A stretch of 64,000 nt of DNA from Neptunicoccus cionae. GTDB lineage: Bacteria > Pseudomonadota > Alphaproteobacteria > Rhodobacterales > Rhodobacteraceae. Below, one piece after another: positions 23,992-32,606 of this stretch; within the stretch, counting starts at the first letter, position 1; every line of letters begins with the position of its first letter. Position numbers and translations under genes: made by a program. The DNA lies in the NCBI RefSeq assembly GCF_002860325.1, contig NZ_PKOJ01000002.1, positions 372,001-436,000 on the forward strand, given 5' to 3'. The notes under the pieces are model-generated. The model was not told the origin of the DNA. It saw nothing but the letters and a program-made list of their open reading frames with translations, and did not search any database.

Positions 23992-26900
23992 ATGACCAAA
24001 CTTTTCTCCTACAAAGACCGCCCTGTTCACCTTGGCCCCTACCCGCTGGAGCGTCTGCGCCGCCGCCCCGACCTGCCTGAACTGGACCGGCTCGAACCGA
24101 CAGCACAGGTGCTGTTCCGCGATCCCGATCCGACCTCTGTTATCAATGCGATGGGGGAGTATCAGGCGATGCTGGACGCCATTCGCGACGGGATGGTCAA
24201 AAAAGAAATCGCCACGATTCCCGACGATCTGCAAGAGCGGGCCAACCACCTGAAAGCCTTCGGTTATTACTGTGATGCCTCGATGGTGGGTACCAGTCTG
24301 ATCACGCCCGAAATGTGGCTGGGCACCCCTTTTTCCAACCCCGATGTGGACCGTCTGGCCGAAACCCTGCGTACCAAACAGGTCAAAACGCTCGCCTCCG
24401 GTATCGACATGATCCTCGCGGGCCTGCGCGAATCCATGAAGGCGCCGCCCACCACCTGCACCCATCACACCCATGCCATTACCTTCCTGTTTGAATATCC
24501 CCGCGATCCGGAAGCGGGCGAGACGGGCACCGACTGGATACAAAACGCGCAGGTCCACCGTGCTGCCCTGCGCGCCGCAGAAACCGCATCAGTGCTGGCC
24601 TCTTACATCCGCACGCTCGGGTATGACGCCCGTGCCCATTCCGGTTCCGCCTCTGATCTGGACCTGTCCCGTGCCGCTGTTGCAGGCGGACTGGCCACCA
24701 TTCAGGACGGAGTGGCCTGCAACCCGATCCTTGGCACCCGCTTCGGGCTGGCCGTAGTGACAACCACGTTGGAACTGGCGCCAGATCAGGCACTGTCGGA
24801 TGCGCAACCACCGCTCTATTCTTATAAGTTCGGTACCGGAAAACACGCCAAATCCGAACGCACCCGCGATCCCTTTGCCAAACGCAATTTCGCGGACGGC
24901 CCCCATCCTTATGAAAAGCTTAAACGCGTAGACGATCCGACCACCTATATCGACGCGCCGAATGTGGCGCGGGTACCAAAGCGGGCCGATATGTTTGCCC
25001 GCAGCCTTTTCGGAGACCTCGGGCCCAACACCCAAGAGGCCGCAAAAAACGGCAATTACGTGCGCAAATCCGCGTCAGCCTTTGCTTTTCGCCCTGCCCT
25101 TGGCGCATTCGTTCTGTTGCAGGATGGCGGCAAGGCCGACCAAATCCACCCGAGCGTATCCGATCCGGACCGAAACGCTGCTAACCTAAAGGCGACAGCG
25201 TATTTCCTTGGCTGTGATGCTGTCGGGCTCTCTGCCTGTCCGGACTGGTGCTACTATTCCCATGACGCCACCGGAGCAGAGCTGACACCCTATCACTCCA
25301 ACGCCATTTCAATCGTGATCGATCAGGGCCATGAAACGATGGAGGGCGCTTCAGGCGATGACTGGATCGCTTGCGCCCAATCCATGCGCGCCTATCTGCG
25401 GTTTTCCCTTCTTGGCGGTGTTTTGGGCCAGCAGATCCGTAACCTCGGCTACACCGCCAACGTCCACACCGTAATGGGCTCTGAAGTTGTGCAACCGCCG
25501 TTGATGTTACTGTCCGGTCTTGGCGAGGTTTCCCGCATCGGCGAGGTGATCCTGAACCCGTTCCTCGGCCCGCGTCTGAAATCCGGCACGGTGACGACCA
25601 ACATGCCGATGACCCATGACAAGCCGATTGACTTCGGCCTGCAAAACTTCTGCGAAAGCTGCAATAAATGCGCCCGCGAATGCCCGTCAGGCGCGATTAC
25701 CGCCGGACCGAAACTGATGTTCAACGGCTATGAAATCTGGAAGTCGGATAGCCAGAAATGCACCACCTACCGGATCACCACAGCAGGCGGCGCAATGTGT
25801 GGCCGCTGCATGAAAACCTGTCCGTGGAATCTGGAAGGACTGTTTGCCGAAGCCCCGTTCCGCTGGGCCGCGATGAAACTGCCCAAAGCGGCTAAGGCTT
25901 TGGCCAAGCTGGATGACATGGCCGGAAATGGCCGGATCAACCCGACCAAACGCTGGTGGTGGGATTTGGAAATGGTGGATGAAGGCCCCTACACGACCCC
26001 CGTCAAGGAAACCAACCTACGCGGGCTTTCAACCGATCTGGACCTGAAATACGAGGATCAAACACTCGCGGTTTACCCCGCGAACCTGCTGCCCCCGCCC
26101 TATCCCTGGCCTTTCCCGATGGACCGCGAAGCCGCGATCAAGGCCTATCAGGACATGATACCGGCAGCGGAGCATAAACGCCGCCGCGCCGCTGGCATCC
26201 CGACCGAGCACACCTATGTGAACCAGAATCCTGATGATGCCCCTGTCATGCGGGTGAAACTCTCCAAAGTCGAACATCTGACCGACAGTGTCACGCTTTA
26301 CGAGTTTTCCAACCCTGACGGCAGTCCAATGCCCGAATCCACCGCCGGTGCCCATATTGACGTCGTCGTCGCGCCGGAGTTCTTCCGGCAATATTCCATG
26401 TCCCACGATCCGGCAGACCGCTCGAAATACCAGATCGCGGTCCTGCGAGAGGATGCAGGCCGTGGCGGCTCCAAACTGATGTCGCGGATATTTGAAGAAG
26501 GCCGCATGGTGTTTATCTCCAAACCCATCAACCATTTTCCCCTGGTGGAAGATGCCAGCATGACCTATCTGATGGGTGGCGGAATCGGCATCACCCCGAT
26601 GGTAGCTATGGCCCACAGGCTGCATGCGCTGGGGCGAAATTTTCAGCTACACTATTCCTGCTCGCGCGAGGAAGATGCAGCATTCGCACAAATTCTGGCT
26701 GAACAACCGTGGTCTGACAGGGTTTTCTGTCACTATTCCAACAAAGGCAGCCGTGCTGACCTTTCAGCAATCCTGACCTATGCACCCGATGCCCACGTCT
26801 ATACTTGCGGGCCGGATGTCTACATGCAATCTGTCATGGACACCGCCGAGGCTAATGGCTTCCCCGAAGAAAACCGCCATCTGGAATATTTCTCGGTACC

Positions 26901-27189
26901 AGAACTGCCCGAATACGAAAATCACCCCTTTACTCTGAAGCTTGCAAAATCGGGGCGCAGTTTTGAAATTCCGGCGGACCGCAGCCCGACAGATGTGTTG
27001 CTGGAAGCAGGTGTAAACATTGACGTGAAATGCTCTGACGGGATCTGTGGCGTGTGCAAATGCGGCATCGTTTCAGGCGAAGTCGAACACCGCGATTTTG
27101 TCCTGTCCAACGCCCAGCGCGAAAACGCCCTGATCCTGTGCCAGTCTCGTGCGGCAAAACCGGGGGGCGTGCTGGAAATCGACCTGTAG
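23992..27189 (+). CDS. rdhA: self-sufficient reductive dehalogenase (RdhA fused to NAD(P)H reductase)
   Basis: 1065-residue cytoplasmic enzyme built like NpRdhA of Nitratireductor and BhbA of Comamonas, which remove halogen from phenolic compounds in aerobes. Residues 1-545 are the corrinoid-binding catalytic part, with CYYSHD at 420-425 (candidate catalytic Tyr) and NPFLGPRLKSG at 522-532. Two 4Fe-4S sites follow: Cys554, 557, 560, 564, and Cys603, 606, 610 with Cys590 or another. Residues about 750-970 form an FNR-like reductase (RQYSMS at 799 for FMN, GGGIGITPM at 862, YTCGPDVYM at 937), and 978-1065 a plant-type 2Fe-2S ferredoxin with Cys1014, 1019, 1022, 1050. There is no Tat signal and no rdhB anchor gene, so it serves catabolism rather than respiration. 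The substrate is inferred. Confidence 0.93.
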   Translation: MTKLFSYKDRPVHLGPYPLERLRRRPDLPELDRLEPTAQVLFRDPDPTSVINAMGEYQAMLDAIRDGMVKKEIATIPDDLQERANHLKAFGYYCDASMVGTSLITPEMWLGTPFSNPDVDRLAETLRTKQVKTLASGIDMILAGLRESMKAPPTTCTHHTHAITFLFEYPRDPEAGETGTDWIQNAQVHRAALRAAETASVLASYIRTLGYDARAHSGSASDLDLSRAAVAGGLATIQDGVACNPILGTRFGLAVVTTTLELAPDQALSDAQPPLYSYKFGTGKHAKSERTRDPFAKRNFADGPHPYEKLKRVDDPTTYIDAPNVARVPKRADMFARSLFGDLGPNTQEAAKNGNYVRKSASAFAFRPALGAFVLLQDGGKADQIHPSVSDPDRNAANLKATAYFLGCDAVGLSACPDWCYYSHDATGAELTPYHSNAISIVIDQGHETMEGASGDDWIACAQSMRAYLRFSLLGGVLGQQIRNLGYTANVHTVMGSEVVQPPLMLLSGLGEVSRIGEVILNPFLGPRLKSGTVTTNMPMTHDKPIDFGLQNFCESCNKCARECPSGAITAGPKLMFNGYEIWKSDSQKCTTYRITTAGGAMCGRCMKTCPWNLEGLFAEAPFRWAAMKLPKAAKALAKLDDMAGNGRINPTKRWWWDLEMVDEGPYTTPVKETNLRGLSTDLDLKYEDQTLAVYPANLLPPPYPWPFPMDREAAIKAYQDMIPAAEHKRRRAAGIPTEHTYVNQNPDDAPVMRVKLSKVEHLTDSVTLYEFSNPDGSPMPESTAGAHIDVVVAPEFFRQYSMSHDPADRSKYQIAVLREDAGRGGSKLMSRIFEEGRMVFISKPINHFPLVEDASMTYLMGGGIGITPMVAMAHRLHALGRNFQLHYSCSREEDAAFAQILAEQPWSDRVFCHYSNKGSRADLSAILTYAPDAHVYTCGPDVYMQSVMDTAEANGFPEENRHLEYFSVPELPEYENHPFTLKLAKSGRSFEIPADRSPTDVLLEAGVNIDVKCSDGICGVCKCGIVSGEVEHRDFVLSNAQRENALILCQSRAAKPGGVLEIDL

Positions 27190-27196
27190 GAAGTTT

Positions 27197-27475
27197 TCAG
27201 GTCCAGTGAACCTCCGCCTGTCCGGGAAGTGATTGCTGCGCGGCATAGGGGGTTTCATAGGACAGGCCGTGGGCATCACAAAATCCGGTGATCCAGGCGT
27301 CGTCCATTAACAGAAAGCCCAGAACGGCCCCCTGAAAATCGGGGTCCGCTGCTCTGCTACGCAGATCATCGACACTCGCGCCGCTTGCCCCGAGGAAGAC
27401 GTCCCGCAGGTCATCCTCTGAAACGATCCAGGCAAGCGCCTGTAATGCAATGATTTCCGCCTGCTCCTGCTTCAT
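27197..27475 (-). CDS. DUF3572 family protein
   Basis: 92 residues from ATG 27475 (MKQEQAEIIALQALAWIV). It matches the DUF3572 pattern: LQALAWI, FLGASGASVDDLRSRAADPDFQGAVLGFLLMDDAWI and the C-terminal EVHWT. The upstream open frame to 27577 adds nothing recognisable. Probably soluble and helical; function unknown. Its gene lies divergent from the PleD-like cyclase and convergent with the dehalogenase gene (7-bp gap). Confidence 0.9.
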   Translation of the reverse strand: MKQEQAEIIALQALAWIVSEDDLRDVFLGASGASVDDLRSRAADPDFQGAVLGFLLMDDAWITGFCDAHGLSYETPYAAQQSLPGQAEVHWT

Positions 27476-27635
27476 TTCGTTTAAATCCGATTCAATTTTT
27501 TCAAACTTCAGAAAGGTTTCGTTAACACTATTCGGGTTAACTGTCAGCAATACAGCTGCGCGCCCCGCGCTTGGCACCGTATTTGCTAACTTTGTCTGTT
27601 ACATCCCATTGTACACTTCCCGCAGGACTGCGCAC

Positions 27636-29012
27636 ATGCCCGGACGGATACTTCTTCTCGACCCGCAGGTCACCAACCGGATGATGCTGAAATCCCAGCT
27701 AACCCGGGATTTTTTTGAAGTGGCGCTGGCATCTGACGGGGCCGAGCTGACTCAGAGCCTGCGCTTTGCACCGCCTGATCTGGTGCTGCTTTCCTATGCC
27801 TCGGAAAGGACCGCTGGCTTTGAAAACATCACACGTCTGACGCAATCGCAGAAAACGGCCCATATACCGGTTATGTTTCTGCATGACAGCGCAGATACGT
27901 CGGTTTGGGACGCGGCGCATGACTGTCTGGCGGATGATGTTATGGCCTATTCGACGCCCCGATGGCTAATGGCTGCGCGGATCAACATGCTGATCCGCGG
28001 GAAGGAAAAACTCGATTCGCTGATCGCCCGTCAGACGACCATCACGCAGATGGGCTTTGCAGAACCCTCGGCCATTTATCCACCGCTGTTCGTTCGCGCT
28101 GTTAGCCTTGATGTTTCTTGCGCCCTGAAACTCTTTGATACCCCATTTGAGCAAAAGGTTTCAGCCCTCCTGAACCGCCACTTCCCCATGTTGAATATTA
28201 TCGGGGCGCCAATTGAGGGCATCAACCCTTCCCCTGCCGATGTTACGATTGTGGACGAGGCCAGCCTCGGACGCACAAAGGCGTTTCAAACCATCTGTGA
28301 TCTGCGCAAGCGCAATCCTGACAGGGGCACCTCCATCCTTTATTCCTGTGACACCAACAGCCCGAATGCTGCTCGATCGCTGGAACTGGGCGCGCAGGAA
28401 TTCATCTCGGCCAACGCCGGCCCGTCCTGTTTTGCAACAACCCTGCGCCGGATGATCTGGCAAAAACAAATGTCCTACCGAACGGAAAGGGCAGTTGCGA
28501 ACCATCTGAAATCCGCCTTAACCGATCCGCTGACAGGGCTTTATAACCGGCGTTACGGGCTGCAATACCTCAGTCAGCAACTCGTCCGTTCACAGACATC
28601 TGTCACGGCGATGATTCTGGATCTTGACCGTTTCAAGCACGTCAATGACTCTTACGGCCATCTGGCCGGAGACCATGTGTTACAGGAAGCGGCCAAACGC
28701 CTGTCGCGCAACATTCGAAGCGCCGATCTTCTTTGCCGATACGGGGGGGAAGAGTTTCTGATTATCCTTAAGGACACGCCGCTGGAAACCCTTCAAGAGA
28801 TTGCCGACCGACTGCGGCGCGCGATCTGCCGCACGCCTTTTTCTGATGATAGGGAAAACCGGATCTCTGTCTCCGCCAGCATCGGGGTGAGCACTTCAAC
28901 GGCAAGCGGATGCCGTGAGCCAATGGAAGTACTCGAATTCGCGGATCGCGCGCTCTATCAGGCCAAACATTCGGGACGGAACCGTGTGATTTTCGGGGAT
29001 CAGGCCGCCTGA
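27636..29012 (+). CDS. pleD: PleD-like diguanylate cyclase with degenerate receivers
   Basis: 458 residues, the size of PleD (REC-REC-GGDEF). ATG 27636 is chosen because it gives the PleD-type start MPGRILLLDPQVTNR. The first receiver has DP in place of the acidic pair and Ser53 where the phosphoacceptor Asp should be (DLVLLSYAS). The second is weakly conserved. The GGDEF domain is complete: TDPLTGLYNRRYG, LDLDRFKHVNDSYGH and active site RYGGEEF, with I-site RSAD upstream. Phosphorylation-dependent activation at the first receiver therefore seems lost; dimerisation or another input may control it. It is adjacent to a DUF3572 gene. Confidence 0.92.
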   Translation: MPGRILLLDPQVTNRMMLKSQLTRDFFEVALASDGAELTQSLRFAPPDLVLLSYASERTAGFENITRLTQSQKTAHIPVMFLHDSADTSVWDAAHDCLADDVMAYSTPRWLMAARINMLIRGKEKLDSLIARQTTITQMGFAEPSAIYPPLFVRAVSLDVSCALKLFDTPFEQKVSALLNRHFPMLNIIGAPIEGINPSPADVTIVDEASLGRTKAFQTICDLRKRNPDRGTSILYSCDTNSPNAARSLELGAQEFISANAGPSCFATTLRRMIWQKQMSYRTERAVANHLKSALTDPLTGLYNRRYGLQYLSQQLVRSQTSVTAMILDLDRFKHVNDSYGHLAGDHVLQEAAKRLSRNIRSADLLCRYGGEEFLIILKDTPLETLQEIADRLRRAICRTPFSDDRENRISVSASIGVSTSTASGCREPMEVLEFADRALYQAKHSGRNRVIFGDQAA

Positions 29013-29034
29013 CCGTCCCCGATCGGCCTTAAAG

Positions 29035-29517
29035 TTAGCGTTTCTGCTTACGTTGAGCGCGCTTTTCCTGTTCCTGGCGCACCCGTTCCACATAGGCTTC
29101 ATGTTCTTGCGGCGTCATGTCTGCCACGGCTTTTACAAGCGCGTTTTGAAGTCGGGCTCCGTGCTCCAGTGCAATATTATGATGGGCGCTGACAGCCGCA
29201 CGCGCCGCTTCCTCGGAAAAAGGTTGCGCTAGCAGTGCCTCTTCCAGAGCATCTTTGGAGGCGCGAAAGGCATCCATGGTCTTTTTGCGATCTTCACGCC
29301 GCAGACCAGATGCAGCGCGCACCATATCCTGCTCTGCCTCTGGCAGGGCTTTTATGAAACTGCCAAGACCCATGCTTGCCCGACCGCTTGGCGGCGCTTC
29401 AAAACGGCCAAAGGCACCCACGACCAGCCCGACAACCAGAAGATTCAAGGCAAGTGAACCGATCAAGGCAATCTTTCCCCAATTTCGGGTTTTCTTGATC
29501 TCAGTCTTTTGTGTCAT
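29035..29517 (-). CDS. periplasmic heavy-metal sensor / CpxP-like protein
   Basis: 160-residue protein with one N-terminal membrane helix (residues about 17-37, IALIGSLALNLLVVGLVVGAF) and a helical, charged extracytoplasmic domain of the Metal_resist/CpxP type (LPEAEQDMVRAASGLRREDRKKTMDAFRASKDALEEALLAQPFSEEAARAA). The tail is very basic. It is the last gene of the ECF sigma operon (5-bp gap). Such proteins often modulate a sigma/anti-sigma response to envelope or metal stress; the ligand is unknown. Confidence 0.88.
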   Translation of the reverse strand: MTQKTEIKKTRNWGKIALIGSLALNLLVVGLVVGAFGRFEAPPSGRASMGLGSFIKALPEAEQDMVRAASGLRREDRKKTMDAFRASKDALEEALLAQPFSEEAARAAVSAHHNIALEHGARLQNALVKAVADMTPQEHEAYVERVRQEQEKRAQRKQKR

Positions 29518-29522
29518 TCTCT

Positions 29523-29918
29523 TTACCCTTCCAGATCTGCGACGGTTTCGTCCAGAAGTCCCAAGTAGCTGTAATCCAGTTCCGCCGTTTGTTCACTCAT
29601 GGTTGGCAAATAGCTGCGGACCGTGTCAGGCGCGGTGGCCCCGTAAAGCACCCCGATACAAATCGAAGCTGTCAGTGCAGAGGCACCAGCCCAGCCGCCC
29701 ATTACTGCAAATATCCGTGTCAGGATATTCTCTGTCACCCGGGCAGGTGCCGTAGCGGCTGTAGCAACGGTTGCGTGTTTAAAACCAGCCTGAACCTGGG
29801 AGGCATCCGCCAGAATCCGTGCCATTAAATCCGAACCGGGCACGGGCTCCTGCGCCTTTGACGCATCAAAGAACATATCCAACATCTCTTCGTTCGGGCC
29901 TTTATCTGAATGTGCCAT
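29523..29918 (-). CDS. putative membrane anti-sigma factor
   Basis: 131-residue protein with a short acidic cytoplasmic part (EEMLDMFFDASKAQEPVPGSDLMARILADA), one membrane helix (about residues 70-93, IFAVMGGWAGASALTASICIGVLYG) and a short acidic exterior tail. It begins directly at the end of the ECF sigma gene (no gap), so it is probably its anti-sigma factor. No zinc-binding HxxxCxxC motif is present, so it is not a ZAS-type anti-sigma. The assignment rests on context. Confidence 0.75.
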   Translation of the reverse strand: MAHSDKGPNEEMLDMFFDASKAQEPVPGSDLMARILADASQVQAGFKHATVATAATAPARVTENILTRIFAVMGGWAGASALTASICIGVLYGATAPDTVRSYLPTMSEQTAELDYSYLGLLDETVADLEG

Positions 29919-30509
29919 CTATGTATCCAATCCCAGTTCCATTCGTTGCGCCTCAAGCGCCTGTGCCAGCCCGCGTTTGCCCCGTGACAGCAGGCTTTCA
30001 ACCGCTTCCACAGAGATTTCCATAATTTCTGCCACTTCGGGGTTCGCCAGTTCCTGAAGGAACCGCAGACTTACCGCCTTGCGCTGGCGCGTCGGCAAGG
30101 TTTGAAGTGCAGCCTGAAGGGCATCTGCCCGTTCCCGCGCGATCAGATCCGCCTCGATCGAGGGAGAGTCATCCTGGGGTTCAGCAACATTGTCGATGTC
30201 CTCTGTCGCCCGTTTGCCCGAATGCTTGCGCAGACGGTCCGTGCAAAGGTTGCTGGCCACGCGATAAAGCCAAGTAGAAACTTTCGCCTCCCCCTGCCGC
30301 CAGTCCGGCGCGATTTTCCACAGGCGCATCAAGGCCTCCTGCGCAACATCTTCCGCCTCTGCCTGATCACCCAGCATGCGCAAGGCAAGCGCAAGCACCC
30401 GACCCGTATGGCGGTAGGCCAGCACGGAAGCCGCCTGCCCATCGCCATTCGCAAACAGAACCATAAGCGCGTCGTCGCTGATATCGTCATTGGTATCAAG
30501 TGGCATCAT
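29919..30509 (-). CDS. ECF-type RNA polymerase sigma factor
   Basis: 196-residue group IV sigma factor. Region 2 reads ALRMLGDQAEAEDVAQEALMRLWKIAPDWRQGEAKVSTWLYRVASNLCTDRLRK (core binding and -10 recognition); region 4 reads LQTLPTRQRKAVSLRFLQELANPEVAEIMEISVEAVESLLSRGKRGL (-35 recognition helix). It heads an operon with a putative anti-sigma and a CpxP-like protein, suggesting a response to envelope, metal or oxidative stress. The EF-hand gene upstream on the same strand has a candidate ECF promoter and may be a target. Confidence 0.93.
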   Translation of the reverse strand: MMPLDTNDDISDDALMVLFANGDGQAASVLAYRHTGRVLALALRMLGDQAEAEDVAQEALMRLWKIAPDWRQGEAKVSTWLYRVASNLCTDRLRKHSGKRATEDIDNVAEPQDDSPSIEADLIARERADALQAALQTLPTRQRKAVSLRFLQELANPEVAEIMEISVEAVESLLSRGKRGLAQALEAQRMELGLDT

Positions 30510-30586
30510 CGTGCACCGGCATACCCTTTATCACTGTAGTGGGGCAATGCCCGGACCGACTGGTCCGGACATTCCTTTGGTAGGGC

Positions 30587-31216
30587 TTATTCGCCGCGAC
30601 CGTGCTTTTTACCGCGACCGGCTTCTGCTTCGGCTTTGGAGATCTTGCCATCGCCATCTGTATCCAGATGCTTGATCATGCGATCAGCCATATCGGTTCC
30701 AAGCTCGTCACGGGTGATCTTGCCATCCTTGTTGGCATCCATCTTAGCCATCATGCGATCACCGCGATGGGCTTTGCGGCCGTCTCTCTTACCGTGATGC
30801 TTTTGCGCTGCCTCGAACTCTTCCTTGGACAAGGAACCATTGTTGTCCGTATCCATCTTTTCGAACATCTGGCCGCGATCTGCGCGTTTCTCACCGCGTT
30901 CCTTACGCTCTTTGCCGGCTTCCTTCTTCTCTTTACCGTCCTTGGCGTGTTGAGCTTTCATTTCCTCGCGCATTGCCTTGCGGTGTGCTTCGGCTTCCTC
31001 TTTGGTAACAGCGCCGTCCTTGTCGGCGTCCATTGCATCAAAGCGGGCATCGCGGGCTGCGATCAATTCCGCCTTGTCAACGAATCCGTCGCTGTTTGTG
31101 TCCAGTTGATCGAACTGCATCCCGCCACGGGGTTTCGCCATTGTCGGAGTTGTTGCCGAAAGCGCGATCATCAAGGCTGTAGCGCCCATGAGGCCAAATT
31201 TTACAGGATTTCTCAT
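30587..31216 (-). CDS. exported EF-hand calcium-binding protein
   Basis: 209 residues from ATG 31216, with AAGGAAAA as ribosome binding site. A Sec signal peptide runs to about Ala27 (LSATTPTMA-KPRGG). Five EF-hand loops follow: DTNSDGFVDKAEL, DADKDGAVTKEEA, DTDNNGSLSKEEF, DANKDGKITRDEL and DTDGDGKISKAEA, with a long charged Lys/Glu/Arg segment between the second and third. It is likely periplasmic and binds calcium. It lies upstream of the ECF sigma operon with the same orientation; whether it acts as calcium buffer or signal modulator is unknown. Confidence 0.92.
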   Translation of the reverse strand: MRNPVKFGLMGATALMIALSATTPTMAKPRGGMQFDQLDTNSDGFVDKAELIAARDARFDAMDADKDGAVTKEEAEAHRKAMREEMKAQHAKDGKEKKEAGKERKERGEKRADRGQMFEKMDTDNNGSLSKEEFEAAQKHHGKRDGRKAHRGDRMMAKMDANKDGKITRDELGTDMADRMIKHLDTDGDGKISKAEAEAGRGKKHGRGE

Positions 31217-31263
31217 CGTGTTTTCCTTCGTTAAGTTTTCAGTGTGACCGTGTTGTGTCGGGT

Positions 31264-31290
31264 CTGATACGCAAGAGCGCCGCCGGTTCC
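31264..31290 (-). promoter_or_regulatory. candidate ECF-type promoter of the EF-hand gene
   Basis: On the minus strand GGAAC (31290-31286) is followed after 16 bp by TATCAG (31269-31264), about 48 bp before the EF-hand start codon. GGAAC at -35 is typical of ECF sigma promoters. It could be used by the ECF sigma encoded just downstream, but the -10 element is not distinctive. Confidence 0.35.
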
Positions 31291-31395
31291 GTCGCAACAT
31301 TCTGAAAAAAATTACAAAGCCCGAAATTTGCGACATCCCGCCGCAAGACAGCTTGTCCCAGTTCTTTTTGGAAACGATGGGCCTAAATTGACCGT

Positions 31396-31475
31396 ATGGA
31401 AAATAATGATCATCCTATTGATCTAAAGGTATCCGATGGAAAACAACGACCATATCATTGATCCGCAAGTAACAG
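31396..31475 (+). repeat. imperfect 40-bp tandem duplication at the DUF983 start
   Basis: Two adjacent 40-bp units, 31396-31435 and 31436-31475. Both begin with ATG; the first would encode MENNDHPIDLKVS and the second MENNDHIIDPQVT. Differences are mostly at third codon positions. The copies are out of frame with each other (40 is not a multiple of 3), and the upstream one reaches a stop within about 21 codons. Confidence 0.8.
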
Positions 31476-31855
31476 AGCGCGAGGCCAAGCCCGCCATGTT
31501 ACGAGGGTGGCGGCGTAAATGCCCGAACTGTGGCACCGGCCCGCTGCTGAAGGGCTATCTTACTGTGCGTGATACCTGTGAGGTCTGCTCCGAAGAGCTC
31601 CATCATCACCGTGCCGACGACGGGCCGGCCTATGTCACCATTCTGGTCTGCGGCCATTTGCTGGCCCCGCTGATGATGTACGTCTTTGAAACCTTCCGCC
31701 CGAACGTGCTTGTTCTTACGGTTGGCTTCATGGTCGCTTTTGTTGCGCTTGCCCTTTACATGCTGCCACGGATCAAAGGGGTTTTCGTTGGCTTGCAATG
31801 GGCAAAACGGATGCATGGCTTTGGTCGCGACGTTACGCCAGTCGCTGCGGAATAG
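31436..31855 (+). CDS. DUF983 family membrane protein
   Basis: 139-residue protein of the DUF983 family. A zinc-finger-like segment is first (KCPNCGTGPLLKGYLTVRDTCEVC: CxxC...CxxC), then HHHRADDGPAYVTILVCG and two membrane helices (about residues 65-88 and 92-112). Similar genes often lie near cytochrome c oxidase genes, but none is seen here. ATG 31436 is chosen for the AAAGG ribosome binding site within the preceding tandem copy; the ATG at 31396 opens only a short frame. Function unknown. Confidence 0.9.
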   Translation: MENNDHIIDPQVTEREAKPAMLRGWRRKCPNCGTGPLLKGYLTVRDTCEVCSEELHHHRADDGPAYVTILVCGHLLAPLMMYVFETFRPNVLVLTVGFMVAFVALALYMLPRIKGVFVGLQWAKRMHGFGRDVTPVAAE

Positions 31856-31916
31856 CTGGACAAGGCCGCGGGCGGGGGCGTTATATATGCGCAAACAATA
31901 AAGACAGGCGCAGACT

Positions 31917-32597
31917 ATGAATGACATCCCCATCAAGAACGCAGCAACCGTTATTCTGGTGCGTGACGGTGACGAAGGCCCACAGGTCCTGATGGGGCAG
32001 CGGGGCAAATCCGCCGTCTTCATGCCCAATAAATTCGTGTTTCCCGGTGGGGCGGTTGACCCCACCGACGCAGAAGTCACTCTGTCCAATACGGCTGAAA
32101 ATGCCTGTATGGAGCGGCTTAAAGTGCAATCCGACCCCACACTCGGCCCGTCCCTGCTGGCAGCGGCCATTCGCGAGATGTGGGAAGAAACCGGACAGCG
32201 CATCGGCCAGTGTTCCGATCTGGCACCGGAAATGGCCCACACGCAACCGGACAACTGGCAAAGCTTTTTTCAGTCCGGTTGTCTGCCCGATCCTACAGGG
32301 CTGGAATTTATTTTCCGCGCCATAACGCCTCCGGGCCGCCCGCGCCGGTTTGATGCAAGGTTCTTTCTTGGACGTGCGGAACTTATTCAGGACGATCCGG
32401 ATGATTTTGGCCGCGCGCAGGACGAACTGTCCCACCTGCAATGGATTCCGCTCGCCAAATCCCGCGAATTCGATCTGCCCTTCATCACAGAAGTGGTTCT
32501 GGCAGAGGTACAAAACCGTCTGAACCAGCCCGACGCTGACCATCCGGTGCCGTTCTTCAGCCATGACGGCGAACGCTCGCAATTCCTGAAACTTTAA
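31917..32597 (+). CDS. Nudix hydrolase (NUDT19/NUDT7-like)
   Basis: 226-residue Nudix protein, which would hydrolyse a nucleoside-diphosphate-linked compound, possibly CoA or an acyl-CoA. The Nudix fold begins AATVILVRDGDEGPQVLMGQRG; FVFPGGAVDP starts the box and AAIREMWEETG completes it, with a long insertion between the two halves, as in the peroxisomal NUDT7/NUDT19-like CoA diphosphatases. It lies 61 bp after DUF983 and 53 bp before tauR; operon membership is unclear. The substrate is inferred from family resemblance only. Confidence 0.88.
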   Translation: MNDIPIKNAATVILVRDGDEGPQVLMGQRGKSAVFMPNKFVFPGGAVDPTDAEVTLSNTAENACMERLKVQSDPTLGPSLLAAAIREMWEETGQRIGQCSDLAPEMAHTQPDNWQSFFQSGCLPDPTGLEFIFRAITPPGRPRRFDARFFLGRAELIQDDPDDFGRAQDELSHLQWIPLAKSREFDLPFITEVVLAEVQNRLNQPDADHPVPFFSHDGERSQFLKL

Positions 32598-32606
32598 TCC
32601 GAAGCG

